Positions 43,691-56,727 of a stretch of DNA of 64,000 nt are shown one piece after another (position 1 is the first letter of the stretch; every line of letters starts with the position of its first letter). The notes below the pieces were generated by a model, which saw nothing but the letters and a program-made list of their open reading frames with translations, had not been told where the DNA came from and searched no databases. The translations under genes were made by a program, and so were the position numbers. Origin of the DNA: Alentia gelatinosa (taxonomy: Eukaryota; Annelida; Polychaeta; Phyllodocida; Polynoidae); assembly GCA_950022655.1 (NCBI GenBank), contig OX465583.1, forward strand, positions 64,694,306 through 64,758,305. Direction: 5' to 3'.

Positions 43691-46194
43691 AAAGATATGA
43701 TAAGGACTCCGAATTCATTCCGAAATTTTAGAATAGTATATTGAGTATTAAAGATGCAAAAAAGGAAGAAAATTCAAAAGTATTTAAAGGTTTTATAAGA
43801 AGCTAGTGTATAGATATTGACTAAAATGCCCTCCCAGCACACTTTGAACATCGGTTCAACATGATCCTGTTTCGATACATATTCAATTAATTATCGATAA
43901 TCATAGGTATATATATAGCAATAAATGAAACGTATTACCTTGCTGGGACGTCCTCTCATACCTTGTTTCTTTCAATAGATATATCAAACTTAATCCACAA
44001 GCCCGATTTCATCGAAATAAATGAAATGAAAGGACGTCCCAACAAGGTGAATATGTTTTACCAAACTACAACACATATAGTTTAAAGTCACGGAGACTCA
44101 GGAAGGCTAGTATTGAGCAGTGTCAATGTTTAAATTGTGGTTTCGGGGTGTTACTTTGTGTCCCCGTGTCGTGTATTAGTCGTCCAGGATGGAGCATGTT
44201 TATATCCGCTTTGTATACTGTTGCTTTTTGTGTGCCGGGTCTAATGCCGGTTGCAATGGTGAGTGTATATTTTTGTCCTTATCGACTTGCTATGTGCAGT
44301 CAAAACAACTCGTTTTATACACAGACCTACACTCTATAGTGAGCAAGGTCTTCGTAGAGCTGAACCTGAGAATAACATTACCCATGATCTGGCTAATGTA
44401 GTATGATTGAACGTATAAATAGCTATAGATCAAGTATACTTGACGCTGAATAGAAAAGACAAATAATAATAAGAGAAAACGTAGTTACTGAGCACGTACT
44501 GATTCACATTCGAGGTATTTTGCCCCATAAGATATTTCCTGATGCCAGAGGTGAAGCGACATATTTTATGGGACAAAAGACCGAGAATGGAATCGCTACA
44601 GACTCAGTCACTATACTTTATTATTATTATACACCTAAAACACGTAAAAGGGTAATGTTATGTCCTTGCGAAGTACACTACGAGCACAGTGCACCCGAAC
44701 ATTCACTTTGTCTCAGTAAGCCCGAACATTATTTATACTGCACCCCTAGCAGCGGTTAGTATTTCATAGACGTTCTGTCTAGGTGTATCATAATATTTGA
44801 AACGTCATGCATTTCTCATCGTGCCTAGGTGTATGAGACTCAGTTGCGTGTGTGGCAAGAAGTAGGACAGTACGCACTAAAAGAAATACAGGGTAGTAAT
44901 GAGAGCAATATGGTCCATGATTTTCGTTAATGGGTGAATTTGACCGTCAATAGATGTACTGATATCATGCTGTTCCATACAGAACTTTATGAAACGTCTC
45001 CCTGTGATACTTCATGGATAATGTACTCCAGTTTGCTAGTGCCATTGTAACATTGTACATCTGATCTGATACTCAATCAATCAATGTGGTTTAAGTGTGC
45101 ATGTCGTGGACGTATAGCATACATCAGTAATATATTTCAATATTATTTCTCACAAATTGCCTAAACCATAGACGACCGACATATGTAAAGCGTAGGGTTG
45201 CACACACCCATCACCAACACTCTCATTATATATACATCTTTTTGGGGGGTATTTATCCAATATTTTGTCATATGGGCGGTCTTCCAATACATATGTATAT
45301 GGATTATTGTACAATATCAGCTTGCGTTCCATAAAATTGTAGAAATTGCTAAAGTTTGTATGAATATGATATAAATATAGGTCATAGGCACTGTTGAATA
45401 CAGAGTTTTATGATTCTGTTATATCTTATGCTGAACGGAACGTTAATATAAACTTAACAAAGTGGCATGATGATGTGATGGGAATGGTTTGATGAGAATA
45501 TGAAACATATCTAGGGCTGTACTAGCATTCATCTTAGTATGACAATCAGAGCCTGGAAAGTCCTTCACATTTCTTTTAAAGACCAGTGTTCTGGGGAGTG
45601 TTTTGATTTCCAGATCCAATTCGCTCCATGTCTTTTTTGTGCAGGGTATGCTGGGGCTTGTTTTAGTTATTCACTATGAGAACGTGACAACTTAAATTTC
45701 GCTAGCATTTCGATGAAGATTAAGCCAACGCCTAGGAATCTTGAAAATCCTAACAGTCCGCCCAGTCGGCAAATAGAAATAAGTAAAAGTCTACACCATG
45801 ATATGAAGCATATGAAAAGCCTGTGTTGACCAAGGCATTCGTCACCGTGTAGCAGTGTTGGCAGACCCCAGACCCCAGCACCCCAATCGGCGACCACTTT
45901 GCCCATTATAGCTGCACACGAACGGTCCGCGTGTTTGAAACGAGCGGATTGTGTGACCTTGATAGTGGAGCATGATAACCTTCAGTGGCCGGCCCCTAGT
46001 GGTCCTCACCACCAGCCCCCTACAACAAGCTGGCCGCATGCTAGCCCCATATTACCACGTCTGCATGACCTTTCTGATGCGACAACAAAACAGGCCAGCC
46101 GCAGACCGTCCCAGAGTCATCTCCCGATTGAATCCCACCACCCCAGGCCACTTTTAAATAGTCATTAGGATAGAGAAGAGGAAGTATGAGGCTT
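43691..46194. other. Non-genic AT-rich DNA with dispersed repeat
   Basis: 44470-44780 is the second copy of the 34051-34390 repeat. 43860-44060 contains aaggtgaatatg and ggacgtcc inverted blocks (cttgctgggacgtcctctca against aggacgtcccaacaaggtg), a loose foldback. 45890-46170 is slightly GC-rich. No gene is supported. Confidence 0.45.
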
Positions 46195-46440
46195 TATCCT
46201 ACCCTTAATATAAAATCTCATAGGCTTAACATTGAGTTTCCGTATGCCACGCTGCCTGGCATACGGAGTTTTATATGCCACTAGTGGCATACAGAATTTT
46301 CATCAAGTAATATTCTAAAACCTGATTTGTTTTAATCATGGCCACCGCATTCCACTCCGGACTTCACTTGGCTTCGCCTCATGAAATCACTTTGCCAAAC
46401 TCCAGTTGTGGCATACGGTGGCCAAGATTAAAACTCATCC
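46195..46440. repeat. Dispersed foldback repeat copy
   Basis: Shares taggcttaacattgagtttc-type blocks with the family at 716. An imperfect inverted repeat is present (ttttaatcatggccaccg near 46330 against cggtggccaagattaaaa near 46430), with a hairpin tip around ttcacttggcttcgcctcat. Confidence 0.65.
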
Positions 46441-46585
46441 AGTTTTACAATGTATGGGACTGACTATTTGTATTTCACGTGGTAAACGTTTACTTTCGCC
46501 ACCCGTTCATAGCTGTTTATTTGGACATATTCCCAAAAGTGACGAAATTGGTGCACACATATGGGAGCCACTTGTACCCCGAGCT

Positions 46586-47345
46586 ACAAGAGTCATGTCA
46601 ATAGTACCTATATCTACAAGCGTCATAGCAATACAACCTATAGCTACAAGTGTCTATAATACATATAGCTACAAGTATCACTGCAATAATACAAATAGCT
46701 ACAAACGTCATATCAATAATTCTTATGACTACACGGATCCCATTGATGATACCTGCGTCATTTCAATATTACATATAGCTTCAAGCGTCATATCAATGAT
46801 ACCTATAGCTAAAAAGCGCCATAGCAATCATAACTATAGCTACAAGCGTCATTTCAATATTACATATAGCTACAAGCGTCATTTCAATTATACCTATAGC
46901 TAAAAAGCGCCATAGCAATCATAACTATAGCTACAAGCGTCATTTCAATATTACATATAGCTACAAGCGTCATATCAATAATACCTATAGCTAAAAAGCG
47001 CCATAGCAATCATAACTATAGCTTCAAGCGTCATTTCAATATTACCTATAGCTAAAAGCGTCACAGCAATAGAACCTATAGCTTCAAGCGTCAAGGCAAT
47101 AATACCTGTAGCTACAACCGTCACAGCAATAATACCTGTATCTACAAACATGACAGCAATAATACCTATAGCTTCAAGCGTCACAGCAATAATACCTGTA
47201 GCTACAAGCATCACAACAATGCTATAAATAATACCTATAGCTCCAAGCGTCAAATCAATAAAACCTATAGCTTCAAGCGTCATAGCAATCATACCTATGG
47301 CTACAAGCGTCATATCGATAATACTTATAGCTACAAGCATCATGT
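46586..47345. repeat. 30-bp minisatellite
   Basis: About 25 copies of aatacctatagctacaagcg and tcatagcaat. The 30-bp period preserves frames, giving a 122-codon minus-strand frame and a plus-strand frame of ten-residue repeats. I consider these incidental. Confidence 0.93.
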
Positions 47346-47482
47346 CTGTAATACAATTTACAGCATCCCTTATATCATGGTGTGTAGTACCAATGATGAT
47401 CTAATGGACCTTTTCCTGGGCATGGCTTCCCTTTATACAGAAGCCCCATCTGCATGCACTATGTCGTTCCTCTGACAGCAGG

Positions 47483-47699
47483 GACCCGTTGAATAATCTA
47501 GGATCTTACATAAAGACCCTTTTCTGTACCTCGTACAAAGGTTATCGTTAGATAATATTTAAGTCTGTTCGCTGATACAGTATCAGCCATCCATAAGGTC
47601 ATCCATAAGTGTTGAATAAAGTTGACCCACATTGTCCCTGGCTGTCTATGGCATACAGAAAAGGGCCTTCATGAAGGATCCTAGATTATTCGCCAGGTC
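47483..47699. mobile_element. Inverted-repeat element with AATAATCTAGG ends
   Basis: 217 bp with ends gacccgttgaataatctagg and the near-complement cctagattattcgccaggtc. The inverted similarity extends about 48 bp into tcttacataaagaccctttt and its counterpart. The interior block ccataaggtcatccataagt is shared with 54134-54777. It is non-coding and its superfamily is unassigned. Confidence 0.72.
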
Positions 47700-47719
47700 A
47701 AATAGAACAGACCCAATCT

Positions 47720-48060
47720 GGAGTGGGTGTCAGCGTCGAGACTAGCTCCGGCTGACCTGTGGCCGCCCTGTGCGGTGTGCTGGGGTTATGTCAGCCATAT
47801 CTCAGCGCCCGGCCGCCCTCATGTAAGTTTGATGAAGCCGCAGCCCGGCCTCCGCTGTCCATTTGGCGGGTGTGGACACGTGGCGAGCGGCGGGCGACAC
47901 ACCAAATCACATGGCTGTGTTTAGGTCTGATTAAAGTTGGATGTGGCTACGGGCGGCGAGGTGGCGAGTGGCTCATTGATGTTAACAGGATCTGCTCGTC
48001 CCAAAGGTCAGCGCCGAGTTGCTCGGGTACGGAACCACACCGGACATGACACACGACGAG
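47720..48060. other. GC-rich island
   Basis: CpG-rich sequence containing a donor-like catgtaagtttg near 47821, but no credible acceptor or phase-compatible open frame. Function unknown. Confidence 0.4.
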
Positions 48061-48147
48061 CAATTAACCCTTCACCCAGCGAGCTGCTCCTTGTGTAGAC
48101 TTCAGACACTGCAGTGTGTTATAGCGAGCTCTGATCATGTATACACG

Positions 48148-48840
48148 GTGTTATCCACCTAATACAAAGTGTCCATAGAAAAAAACATGGTGTTATCCAT
48201 CTAATACAACGTGTCCATAAAATAGACATAGGGAGTGTGCATCACCATACCCAGAGCATACAGATATATCCAACTTATACAAAGTGTCCATAGAAAACCG
48301 GGAGCATACAGCTATATAAACCTAATACAAAGTGACCACAGAGGGAAAATAGGGAGTGTGTATGAACAAAGTAAAAATATACAGATATATCCACCTAATA
48401 CAAAGTGCCCATAGAAAACACACAGGGAGTGTGTATCATCATATCTGAAGCATAGAAATTATGCATATGAAAAAATAGTGCATACCTAAAATATAGGTAT
48501 GCCACTTGTCAGGAAAAGGTGCATAATAAATACAATATTGACTGGTTTCAGATACAAGTGGCTGTATGCTCTTCAGAGTTGAATCTGCGCAATATCCTCG
48601 CATGTACTCGGATATTACCACGTCTGAACTCCTAGGAGCCTACGACCGCTTTATCCAGTCAATATCGTGTATGTATTGACTGGTTCTGGATACAAGCAAA
48701 CGTATGCTCTGGGGAGTTGATGCCTAGTAATATCCGAGCTCATGCGAGGATATTGCTCCGAGGAGCATATGACCGCTTTTATCTGAAAGCGGTCCTTATT
48801 GGGTTTATCATCCATCTTGTTCCATGTAGACGTACATTTC
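48148..48840. repeat. Composite repeat family, array plus two hairpins
   Basis: About four degenerate ttatccacctaatacaaagt units precede the block ccacttgtcaggaaaaggtg. Two consecutive hairpins follow (about 48537-48660 and 48680-48800), each with tggtttcagatacaag-like ends and inner atatcctcgcat blocks. It has the same orientation as 32757. Confidence 0.78.
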
Positions 48841-51004
48841 CCATGTGGTTTTTCTATGGACACTTTGTATAAGGTGAGATAATAAACTATGTTACCAACT
48901 GCTATTGTAGCTGTGTGGCTCTGTGACATTCACGTATTTATGAACTGTAATAACAGAAAATAGGGATATTAGGGATAATGCACTTGTGATTTAGATATTT
49001 ACAAATTAAGGGTTATGGGCAAGGGACAACTCATAACCTGTTCTCGAGTCTTCTGGGTTCATCGGTCGTCCAGTGGGAGCGTGAATAATGAACCCGCCAT
49101 GTAAATTATTAGAAACATCGTTTGTCTATGATTTGATCATTAAAGAAATTGACAAAATACAAAAGGAAATGTCACTCATCATTGGTTGTGATTGATCCTT
49201 AGTTGATGGTGAATGTAGTCGTTCCATCCGTTCATCAATTTTCATGACTTATGACTAGAACCTACGGTGAGAGTCGAATGCAGAACTGAAACGAAGCACA
49301 CCTGTTCTGAAGTAAGGATTCAGCTCTTTAGTTTCCCAGTTATGTCAGACGTTAATGCATAAAACATGAGAAAAAGAGGTGAGTGTATCAAGTATGTTTG
49401 TACAGGAATGGTTCAATAAAGATACCTGGGTCACTGGATCAAGCAATCAGAGACAACGAGGGTGGTTGTGGCCCCTAAGATTCGAGGTCAACTCTCGACT
49501 GCAGAGCCGTCCCAAGGCGTGAGAAAATATTATGTAAGGAGGTCAGGGTGAAGGTCGGGGTTTGCTGCGAATGCAGTCATTGGCTACTCGGTCTACTGTC
49601 TTCCTTATATGGAATTAAGGTAATGGGACAACTCCATGGTGCGACGGATTCCCCTTTTTCAATGTGGGCCACTCGCTCAAATACTCTGCCTAAAGATTAG
49701 AGTGGTCACATAGACTTTGAGCTTGCTGCTAAAACCTAACTGCCAACCTTTCACCATCTGTCGATGGGAAAGGAGTAGAGATCCAGTGCTTCAGTGTCCT
49801 CGAGGCGTATTCAACTGACCATGACCAATCAATAGAGACCGATTGATCCACTGGTGCTTAGTATATTTGGATCCTCGACTCAGGCAGTTGCGGAAGTGGT
49901 AAGTTGACTTGGTGCAAGTGGGTTACAGAAAACGACCCATAGACTGAATATAACAAACACATTTTAATTGTCATTGTTTATTTCCACGCTTATTCATCAA
50001 TGAACATATTATTTGATCCTATCTTTTAGAAGACCTACTGGGAACGACCTCGGGGTGTCAGGAATTAGTTCGGCTACAAGGAGAAAGAGATTCATAAGCC
50101 ACTTCAATGTAAACTACAGCACAATAAAGCATTTCGATATAACCTAACCACATGAAGGCATATTGGGCTTTCCTATAACCCACAACACATTGCATGGACT
50201 GAGATTTCATTCAGTTATTCGTATGAAGTGACTTCCAGTAAGTCACAACTAGACTAAGCACAGTACTTTAGGAAGCCACTCAAAAATATGGCTTCCTTTG
50301 TTGAAAGGAAACCGGGCTTACCTTTCTTTCACTTTAAATCTTTCAGCAGGCAATGGTGAAATACATATTTACATACACATACATACATGTAAATAAATAA
50401 TATGTATCTTAAATGAAAGCTGACTTTATCTGTACAGAGCATACGTAGATGTACCATTGATGATTGTCACTGAAAAACTCGCACTGGCGAGAGATTGCAA
50501 CAAATACATTATAACAAAAAAAAAGAGTTCATGTATATACAATAAAATTGCTTTGTCAAAATTGGCTTCATCCTTGGCCATGCTGTAAGCTAGGCATGAC
50601 ATATTCTTTAAGTATAGCCATCATTGCAAATACCATGTCCCTTCGAATACCCACAACCTAATAAGTGGAATGGGAACGTCCAAATAGAGTTTAATGTGGA
50701 CAGTCCACTCACAGGCTGCAGGGAAACAAACAACCAACCTCAGTCCTTGTGCCCTACCCATCCGCTTCTACCTCCCTATCCACCTTCCATACCCCTCCAT
50801 CTACACTCAACCTTCGCCACATGTTCATATATACACTGCCTAAAGGATAGAGTGGTCACATAGAATTTGAATTTGCTACAAAAAACTATCCCCTCACTAT
50901 TTGAGGGCCAGTGGCTCAGTGTCTTAGAGGGGTGCCCAGGTTACCATGACCAATTACTAGAGACCGAAATACCTCATTGACCTACTGGTGCTTTGTATAT
51001 TTGT
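48841..51004. other. Non-genic DNA with two dispersed repeat copies
   Basis: 49675-49880 and 50820-51005 are copies of the 43440 repeat. The rest is AT-rich with nothing recognised. Confidence 0.45.
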
Positions 51005-51265
51005 CAGTCATATCCGACATGGTAGTAATGCCCGACCCGTCGGGAAAAGCAATAAAATTGGGTCGGTGAAGTGCGGTCACCGACCCGATTGATGCAGATT
51101 GTCACAGACCCGACGGATCCGTCGGGGAAAGGTAGAATCGAGCACAGCCGTCGGGGCGGTGTCTTTTAGGTTTTAGACATCGAAATTTTATCCCCGACTC
51201 TCACCGAGCCGATGGTCTGGATGAATCGGGAACAAATGTCGATGTCTTATAGGCTTTAGATTATT
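51005..51265. repeat. GC-rich palindromic block
   Basis: Contains a 10-bp hairpin (51060-51069 gggtcggtga with 51077-51086 tcaccgaccc), a perfect 18-bp palindrome CCCGACGGATCCGTCGGG (51109-51126) and further cccgacccgtcggg-type blocks. It looks like a foldback element. No second copy is seen in this window. Confidence 0.6.
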
Positions 51266-51274
51266 AAAGGGGCC

Positions 51275-51660
51275 CCAGCCATGCAGGGTGTGGACATTGT
51301 GGCTGGCGGGATCGTCAAGCCGCCGAGCCGGTCGCCAGATGCGGGCGTGGTCGAGTGGTGTTTGCCCTGTCCGGGCCGGGGCGCCGGGCCATGTTGTGTC
51401 AAGCGTCACGAGAGGTCCCCAAACAATCAGCAGATCGCCACCACATTGTGTGGATAGAGATCAGCGGCGCGAGCCCTCTGTGGAGAGATCAACTACATGG
51501 GGACTTCTGACAACACAACCACCACTGGATTATGGCGTCGATAACCCCCACCCCCCACCCACCTCCACAACACACACACACAGCACACAGCACCCTCAGT
51601 GGATCGAGTCACTCTGAATCTATTGACGCTCACCTCTGTTCTCTCTGTGGTTGATACGTG
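51275..51660. other. GC-rich patch
   Basis: CpG-rich 51275-51480 followed by a CA/CCA-rich tract. Open frames occur on both strands with no exon boundaries. Confidence 0.4.
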
Positions 51661-52021
51661 TTCTCCAGTCAATCTAGAATGGGACATAACCCATTACTAT
51701 ATACGGTATTAAATTGAGAATATAAATATATATTTATTAGGATATATATGGACGTATGTTACATCCTTAAGTGTAATAGACTCACACAAATGTAATAACC
51801 CTTAAATGTGATAAAATTTACACCTGGTTACATTTGAAGGAATTTATTATAAATGTAGTTGAAATCTTATTACAATTCTCCAGTCAATCTAGAACAGGCC
51901 ATAACCAATTTCTATATACGGTATTAAATTGAGAATATATAACCCTTAAATGTAATAGAATTTACACCTGGTTACATTTAAGAGAGTTTATTATAAATGG
52001 GGTTGAAATCTTGTTACAATT
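51661..52021. repeat. Tandem duplication of an AT-rich segment
   Basis: The segment starting ttctccagtcaatctagaa at 51661 recurs at 51876, an offset of about 215 bp. It shares ctatatacggtattaaattg and tttacacctggttacattt, with an insertion in the first copy. Confidence 0.8.
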
Positions 52022-53735
52022 CAGGGTTTTAACATTTGTGAGATTTTATTACATTCAAAGGTGTAACAGAGGTATCCTACCCCTCATATAGATCTCAATA
52101 AACTTAACATGGTGTGACTGTATACCACGGTTATGCCATAAAATATTTAATGTGCTATGGTTGACATAAAAAGTTAAAACCATGTAACAGAGGAGGATAC
52201 AATTTAAAGTCAATCAATTTCATATAATTGTTTACATGAAGTTTGTTGTCATATGCCATTTTAGGTCTAAATAGTAGGCGTGGTACTTCTCGTTTCATGA
52301 TTGCTAAATTGACTTACCGATTAGACCAAAATAAAGAAGAAAATAATATGACACAAATTCAACTGGGGGTCATGATCAAGCCTTTGTTTGAGGATTTGGA
52401 GATGTGGCTTTGCCTGGTTGGAAAGTATTTCCCTGATTGTGGTTCGCCAGTGAAGCTATCATCTGAAGAATAACCTCATTTAATATAAACCTCCAAAAAG
52501 CACCTGTTGGCAACCATCGTGTGGTCCCCTAATGCGCACATGGTCTGTACAGGAGGAGGCCAAGAGGTTTGTGCCTTCAGAGAGTGGCCAGGCATCAGCA
52601 GGCATGGCCCCGTGCCAAACGGTCTGTAATCGCCTCGCCCTCACACCACTGCTGACAATGTTTGATTGTGCCATTATGGAGTGTTGATATAGTTTTAAGC
52701 ATTCTGTATCAAGTGTGCCTTGGCTGCGTGTACAGCGAGTTGGCCAGTGTGTTTGAGACGGGAAAGCCTGGGCTGGGCGAGGAAATGCATACATGCTATG
52801 TTTATTGTCTTAAGTACAGAGACTTCCGATGGCCTTGTGATTGGTCTTTTTGCCGGGTGTCATGCACCTACCGGAGGGTTTGAGTCTATACCTTATAACA
52901 CCTACGCAGGTTTCCTCCAGTAAGATCAATGCTGTAGTGTAGCACCCACCAGTGTGCCTCGCACATAATTCGCTAACGTATACCTGGACAATACGATTGC
53001 TGTGTGGAGTCTGACCCAGCTAGCCCAGCAGGATCTAACCCTATACAGCACGATATATCCGTCATCGCTCCACGGGATATATATCCCCCCACCGACGTTC
53101 TAGCCCCGTGAGCTGGATTTGACAATCCGGATCAGGACTACAGCCACTGGCTAACTCATTGTGCCGGCCACTGGAGATTTATAATACATTTCGCGCCTGG
53201 AGGCCTGACACTGTGTCAGTGGATTGTGCTCCGGCTACCAGGCTCTGGCCCCGCACCAAAAAAGTGGACCGTTGGTTGCTGGTCGTTCCGTGATTGATCC
53301 CATAACAGGATCGGTGGCTGGTCCTTGAGACCACAGGCTGAGAGCTCCAAAACGTACAACAACTCGAGGCCCAGAGTCTCCTCGGGGACCTGTGTGAGAC
53401 ACACAGGCGTCATTGAGTAAAACCCACAAGGACGTACCAAAGCAACCCACCAGGAACTGACCCATAGAGATGAACTTTTCGGGAAATTCACCAATCTCGC
53501 CTCCAGGACTAGCGAGAGATACCATGGTGGGAATCTGACTCCCGTCGACGAAGGACTTCAAACGAAAGTAAATGTATATCTATATCAACTTATAGATTAT
53601 GACTGTAGCCAAGTAAACCTGGCCTATCTTATAACGCCCAGCTTCTCTGGTGTCATAACGTGTGCAGCCGTGTGTGTTGATAGGCAGTAGAGACGAGTGC
53701 AAATACTTCCAACGATCTGTGCGAAGATGCACCAG
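52022..53735. other. Non-genic DNA
   Basis: 52075-52210 is an inverted copy of the 42730 repeat. 52480-53560 is of intermediate GC with overlapping short frames on both strands. None has both a supported acceptor and donor. Confidence 0.4.
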
Positions 53736-54020
53736 GGGCCTGTTTAATAATCTAGGCTCAAACATGAAGACCCTATTCTGTACCTCGTACAAGGGTATCC
53801 TTTGATGATATTTAAGTTTGAATTTCCATACAATTATTCAATAATCGGGACTCAAACATGAAGACCCTATTCTGTACCTCGAACAAGGGTATCCTTTGAT
53901 GATATTTAAGTTTGAATTTCCATACAATTATTCAATAATCGGAACTCAAACATGAAGACCCTATTCTGTACCTCGTACAAGGGTATCGTCTGATGATATT
54001 TAAGTTTAAATTTCTATCAA
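53736..54020. repeat. Three tandem copies of an inverted-repeat element end, about 94-bp period
   Basis: Units read aataatctaggctcaaacat, gaagaccctattctgtacct, cgtacaagggtatcctttga, tgatatttaagtttgaattt, ccatacaattattc. They correspond to the left half of the elements at 47483 and 54134. Confidence 0.85.
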
Positions 54021-54133
54021 GCGATTAAACTTCTTTCTAATAGAAAGAATCATAGTTATTGCCACGTCTGGGATACGGCAATAGGCATCTAATAACAGTA
54101 TCTCTGTTGTGTACCACAGCCCAGAGTCTCAGG

Positions 54134-54777
54134 GACCTATTTGATAATCTAGGATCGTACATGAAGGCCATAGTCTGTACCTCGTACAATGGTCATCGTT
54201 TGATAGTATTAGAGGGTGTGACCACCAACCACGACAAGGCTACGAAAATGGCTTTCCGACAAGGTCCACGACAGCTCTACGATTGGAAGCCTTGTCGTAG
54301 CCTTGTCGTGGTTGGTGGACCACAGTTCCCGACAAGAGGCTACGACAAGGCCACGACAGGCTGCGACATGAAGCTTGTCGGGGGCCTGTTGGGGGCCTTT
54401 CCGACAAGGTTACGACAAAATCGAACATGTTCGATTTTGGAGCCGTGTCGTGGCGTGTCGTGGCGTGTCGGGAGGTTGTCGATAGAATATTTAGGTGGAG
54501 CGTGCACTTCCCGACAGGCTGCGACAAGGGCTCACGACAACTCCCCTCCTCACGACAATGCTACGACAAGGCACCGATTGGAACTTTCTTGTCTGCTCTT
54601 GTCGTAGCCTTATCGTGGTTGGTGGACATGATATCTAAGTCTGTTCGCAAAGGGACCCTTAGCCATCCATAAGGTCTTCCATAAGTGTTGAATAAAGTTG
54701 ACCTACATCGCACCTAGGTCTCTATAGCGTACAGAAGAGAGTCTACATGTACAATTCTAGATTACTAAACGGGCCCC
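54134..54777. mobile_element. Inverted-repeat element carrying a nested element
   Basis: A relative of 47483-47699 (start gacctatttgataatctagg; end tctagattactaaacgggcc), interrupted at about 54220. Its right half contains ccataaggtcttccataagt and gttgaataaagttgacctac as in the uninterrupted copy. The 182-codon frame at 54059-54607 runs through both repeats and is not a gene. Confidence 0.72.
54222..54625. mobile_element. Nested CGACAAG-rich foldback element
   Basis: Ends CCACCAACCACGACAAGGCT and the complement cttatcgtggttggtgg. A third, inverted copy of the end at about 54291-54318 makes 54222-54318 a self-contained 97-bp hairpin. The interior is saturated with acgacaag and its complement. 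It has been inserted into the element at 54134. Confidence 0.75.
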
Positions 54778-56234
54778 AGATCCTGAAGCTTCATTATCAG
54801 CACACCAAAAACAGTGCACCTTGATCTCGTATATTCGTTCAGATCGATCCATTTCACTCTGCCCAGGTATGTCCAGACGGATAATGCGTCGGAGTAGGTT
54901 ATAACTTACTCTGTGTTATGTATGAAAACAGCTATTGTCAAGGACTATGGCCGGGTATTGAATGTTGGAGCAGTAAGGAGTACCTTAGTGATTTCTATCG
55001 ACAGGTCCATGTGTGTGAATCAACCTTGATTACATGAGTCCTGTATTGGTGAACCTGTTAACGCATATCGATTCGTATCCACTGAGAGCAACTTGAGAGT
55101 TTTGTATGATTAGACATTGGGTAGTAGAGCAGAATGATTTGAACAAGATTTAAGTAAAGTCAATGTTTTCTCATTTGAAGTGGACTTTTGAACCGGTTAT
55201 ATGTTCTAAGAAGTAGATGGTTAATGCTTTTTTTATATGAAGTCTAATCCTCGGATCACGTTCTATAGAGGAGACCTATGAAGGTTTACGGTCAGAGCTC
55301 GTATCTCATCGAGTTTAAATAACGTAGTAATTCACAAGGCGAAGCTGCGTGAATTACGTAACAATTCAAACGAGATGGGATCAAGCTCTGACCATAAACT
55401 TGAATAGGTTTCTGAATTTATCTCACTCTTCACATTGGCTAATTGGCTAACCTTTGTGTCATAATCCTCCATTGAGTATTTTTATCTAAATACCTCATGG
55501 GCATTGAGTACGAGTCTTTGGGGGAATATACTACCAGGGATGAGTAAAATCTCATTATATAACATTTACTTTGTGTTATTTCAGGCTCCATTTAAAAAAC
55601 GAGCCAAACATTTTAATCAACGAATCTCTCCAAAGAAGAAAAAGAAAGCGACTAAAATATCAACACATGTTTAACTTGTTACTTACATAGCTCTATTTCT
55701 TGAACTTACTCCTTCAGATGGTGATTATACTAAAAGACATTTTTACTGAATTGGATTAGTTTTTTGCTGGAATACAAATTTTCTGATATATCAGAAACTC
55801 GAGGATAATAACTGCTTTAAAAAATTGTCTACCCTATTCAACCTCAATGGGATACGAGCTCTGACCGTAAACATTCATAGGTTTCCTTTATGTTACTTAT
55901 TAAGACCAATGAGAAAGAGGTAGTGTTTACATGTGATTCATGTCTTTTCAGGATTAACGGAAGTAAACATAAACACTATATTGTCGTAGATTTATTATCA
56001 GAATATTATCCAGGGTAACTGGTGATCGGTTGTGAGGTGACCATATAACATAGGCGGTGGGCACATACATTGTCGGTGCAAACTAAACATATATTTGGTT
56101 TCTGGCATTGATATAAAATATACTGCAAACTCTACCTCAGTTAATCTTTATATGAGGATTTTAACACAATAGCTTTGTACCCTATATAAAGGTGATTCAT
56201 TCCTAATATCGCTCAACGTGTGTCCTTTTTGCAG
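54778..56234. other. Intronic DNA with foldback-family repeat
   Basis: 55280-55560 is a foldback copy with arms gtaattcac and gtgaattac around aaggcgaagctgc. A related fragment is at 55850-55885 (gggatacgagctctgaccgt). No gene is seen. Confidence 0.5.
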
Positions 56235-56253
56235 GCTTGTTTCGGATACCCAG
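56235..56253 (+). other. Exon-3 start duplicate, micro-exon-like, copy 1
   Basis: cctttttgcag precedes a 19-nt segment gcttgtttcggatacccag followed directly by GTACCC, so it resembles a 19-nt exon with acceptor and donor. It matches the first bases of the exon at 56728. Confidence 0.4.
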
Positions 56254-56658
56254 GTACCCTTGTTATGAATTCGAGTTCTTTCACTAGTATAAAAGGTGAC
56301 AACAAACAGACAGACAATGATGATGGTTGAGGAATTTTAATTGTTGAAATGTATATTGTAATATTTATATTGATTGAGTATAGTCTGGCCCTCTGGTCTG
56401 GATAACTGGACTGGACAGGTCTTCTATCAGCAAAGTAGAGCTGTGAAATAAAAGAGGTATAGGTCAATGAAATAGTGAAATCTCAGCCTTTCTAGTCTTC
56501 CTTTGGTATATATATACCCCCACACTCCCCACATATATACATAAGAAAATCAGGTAAGAGTGTATACCTATCAGCAAGGTAGAGTTGTCACAGCTTTCAG
56601 CATGCAGTGTCTGGTAAGTCTGGTACAGTGTAGCCCCTCTGTAGGTGTCTTTTTGCAG

Positions 56659-56677
56659 GCTTGTTTCGGAGACCTAG
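56659..56677 (+). other. Exon-3 start duplicate, micro-exon-like, copy 2
   Basis: ctttttgcag precedes gcttgtttcggagacctag and GTACCT. The following tatataaagtagagttattc block matches the sequence preceding copy 1, showing a tandem duplication of the acceptor region. Confidence 0.4.
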
Positions 56678-56727
56678 GTACCTTATATAAAGTAGAGTTA
56701 TTCCTAATATCGCTCATCTTTTTGCAG

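Noticed and set aside
46975..47343. 122-codon hydrophobic ten-residue-repeat protein on the minus strand
   Set aside because: Direct translation of the 30-bp minisatellite without promoter or splice context.
54059..54607. 182-codon plus-strand frame
   Set aside because: It spans two nested inverted-repeat elements, so an independent gene is unlikely.
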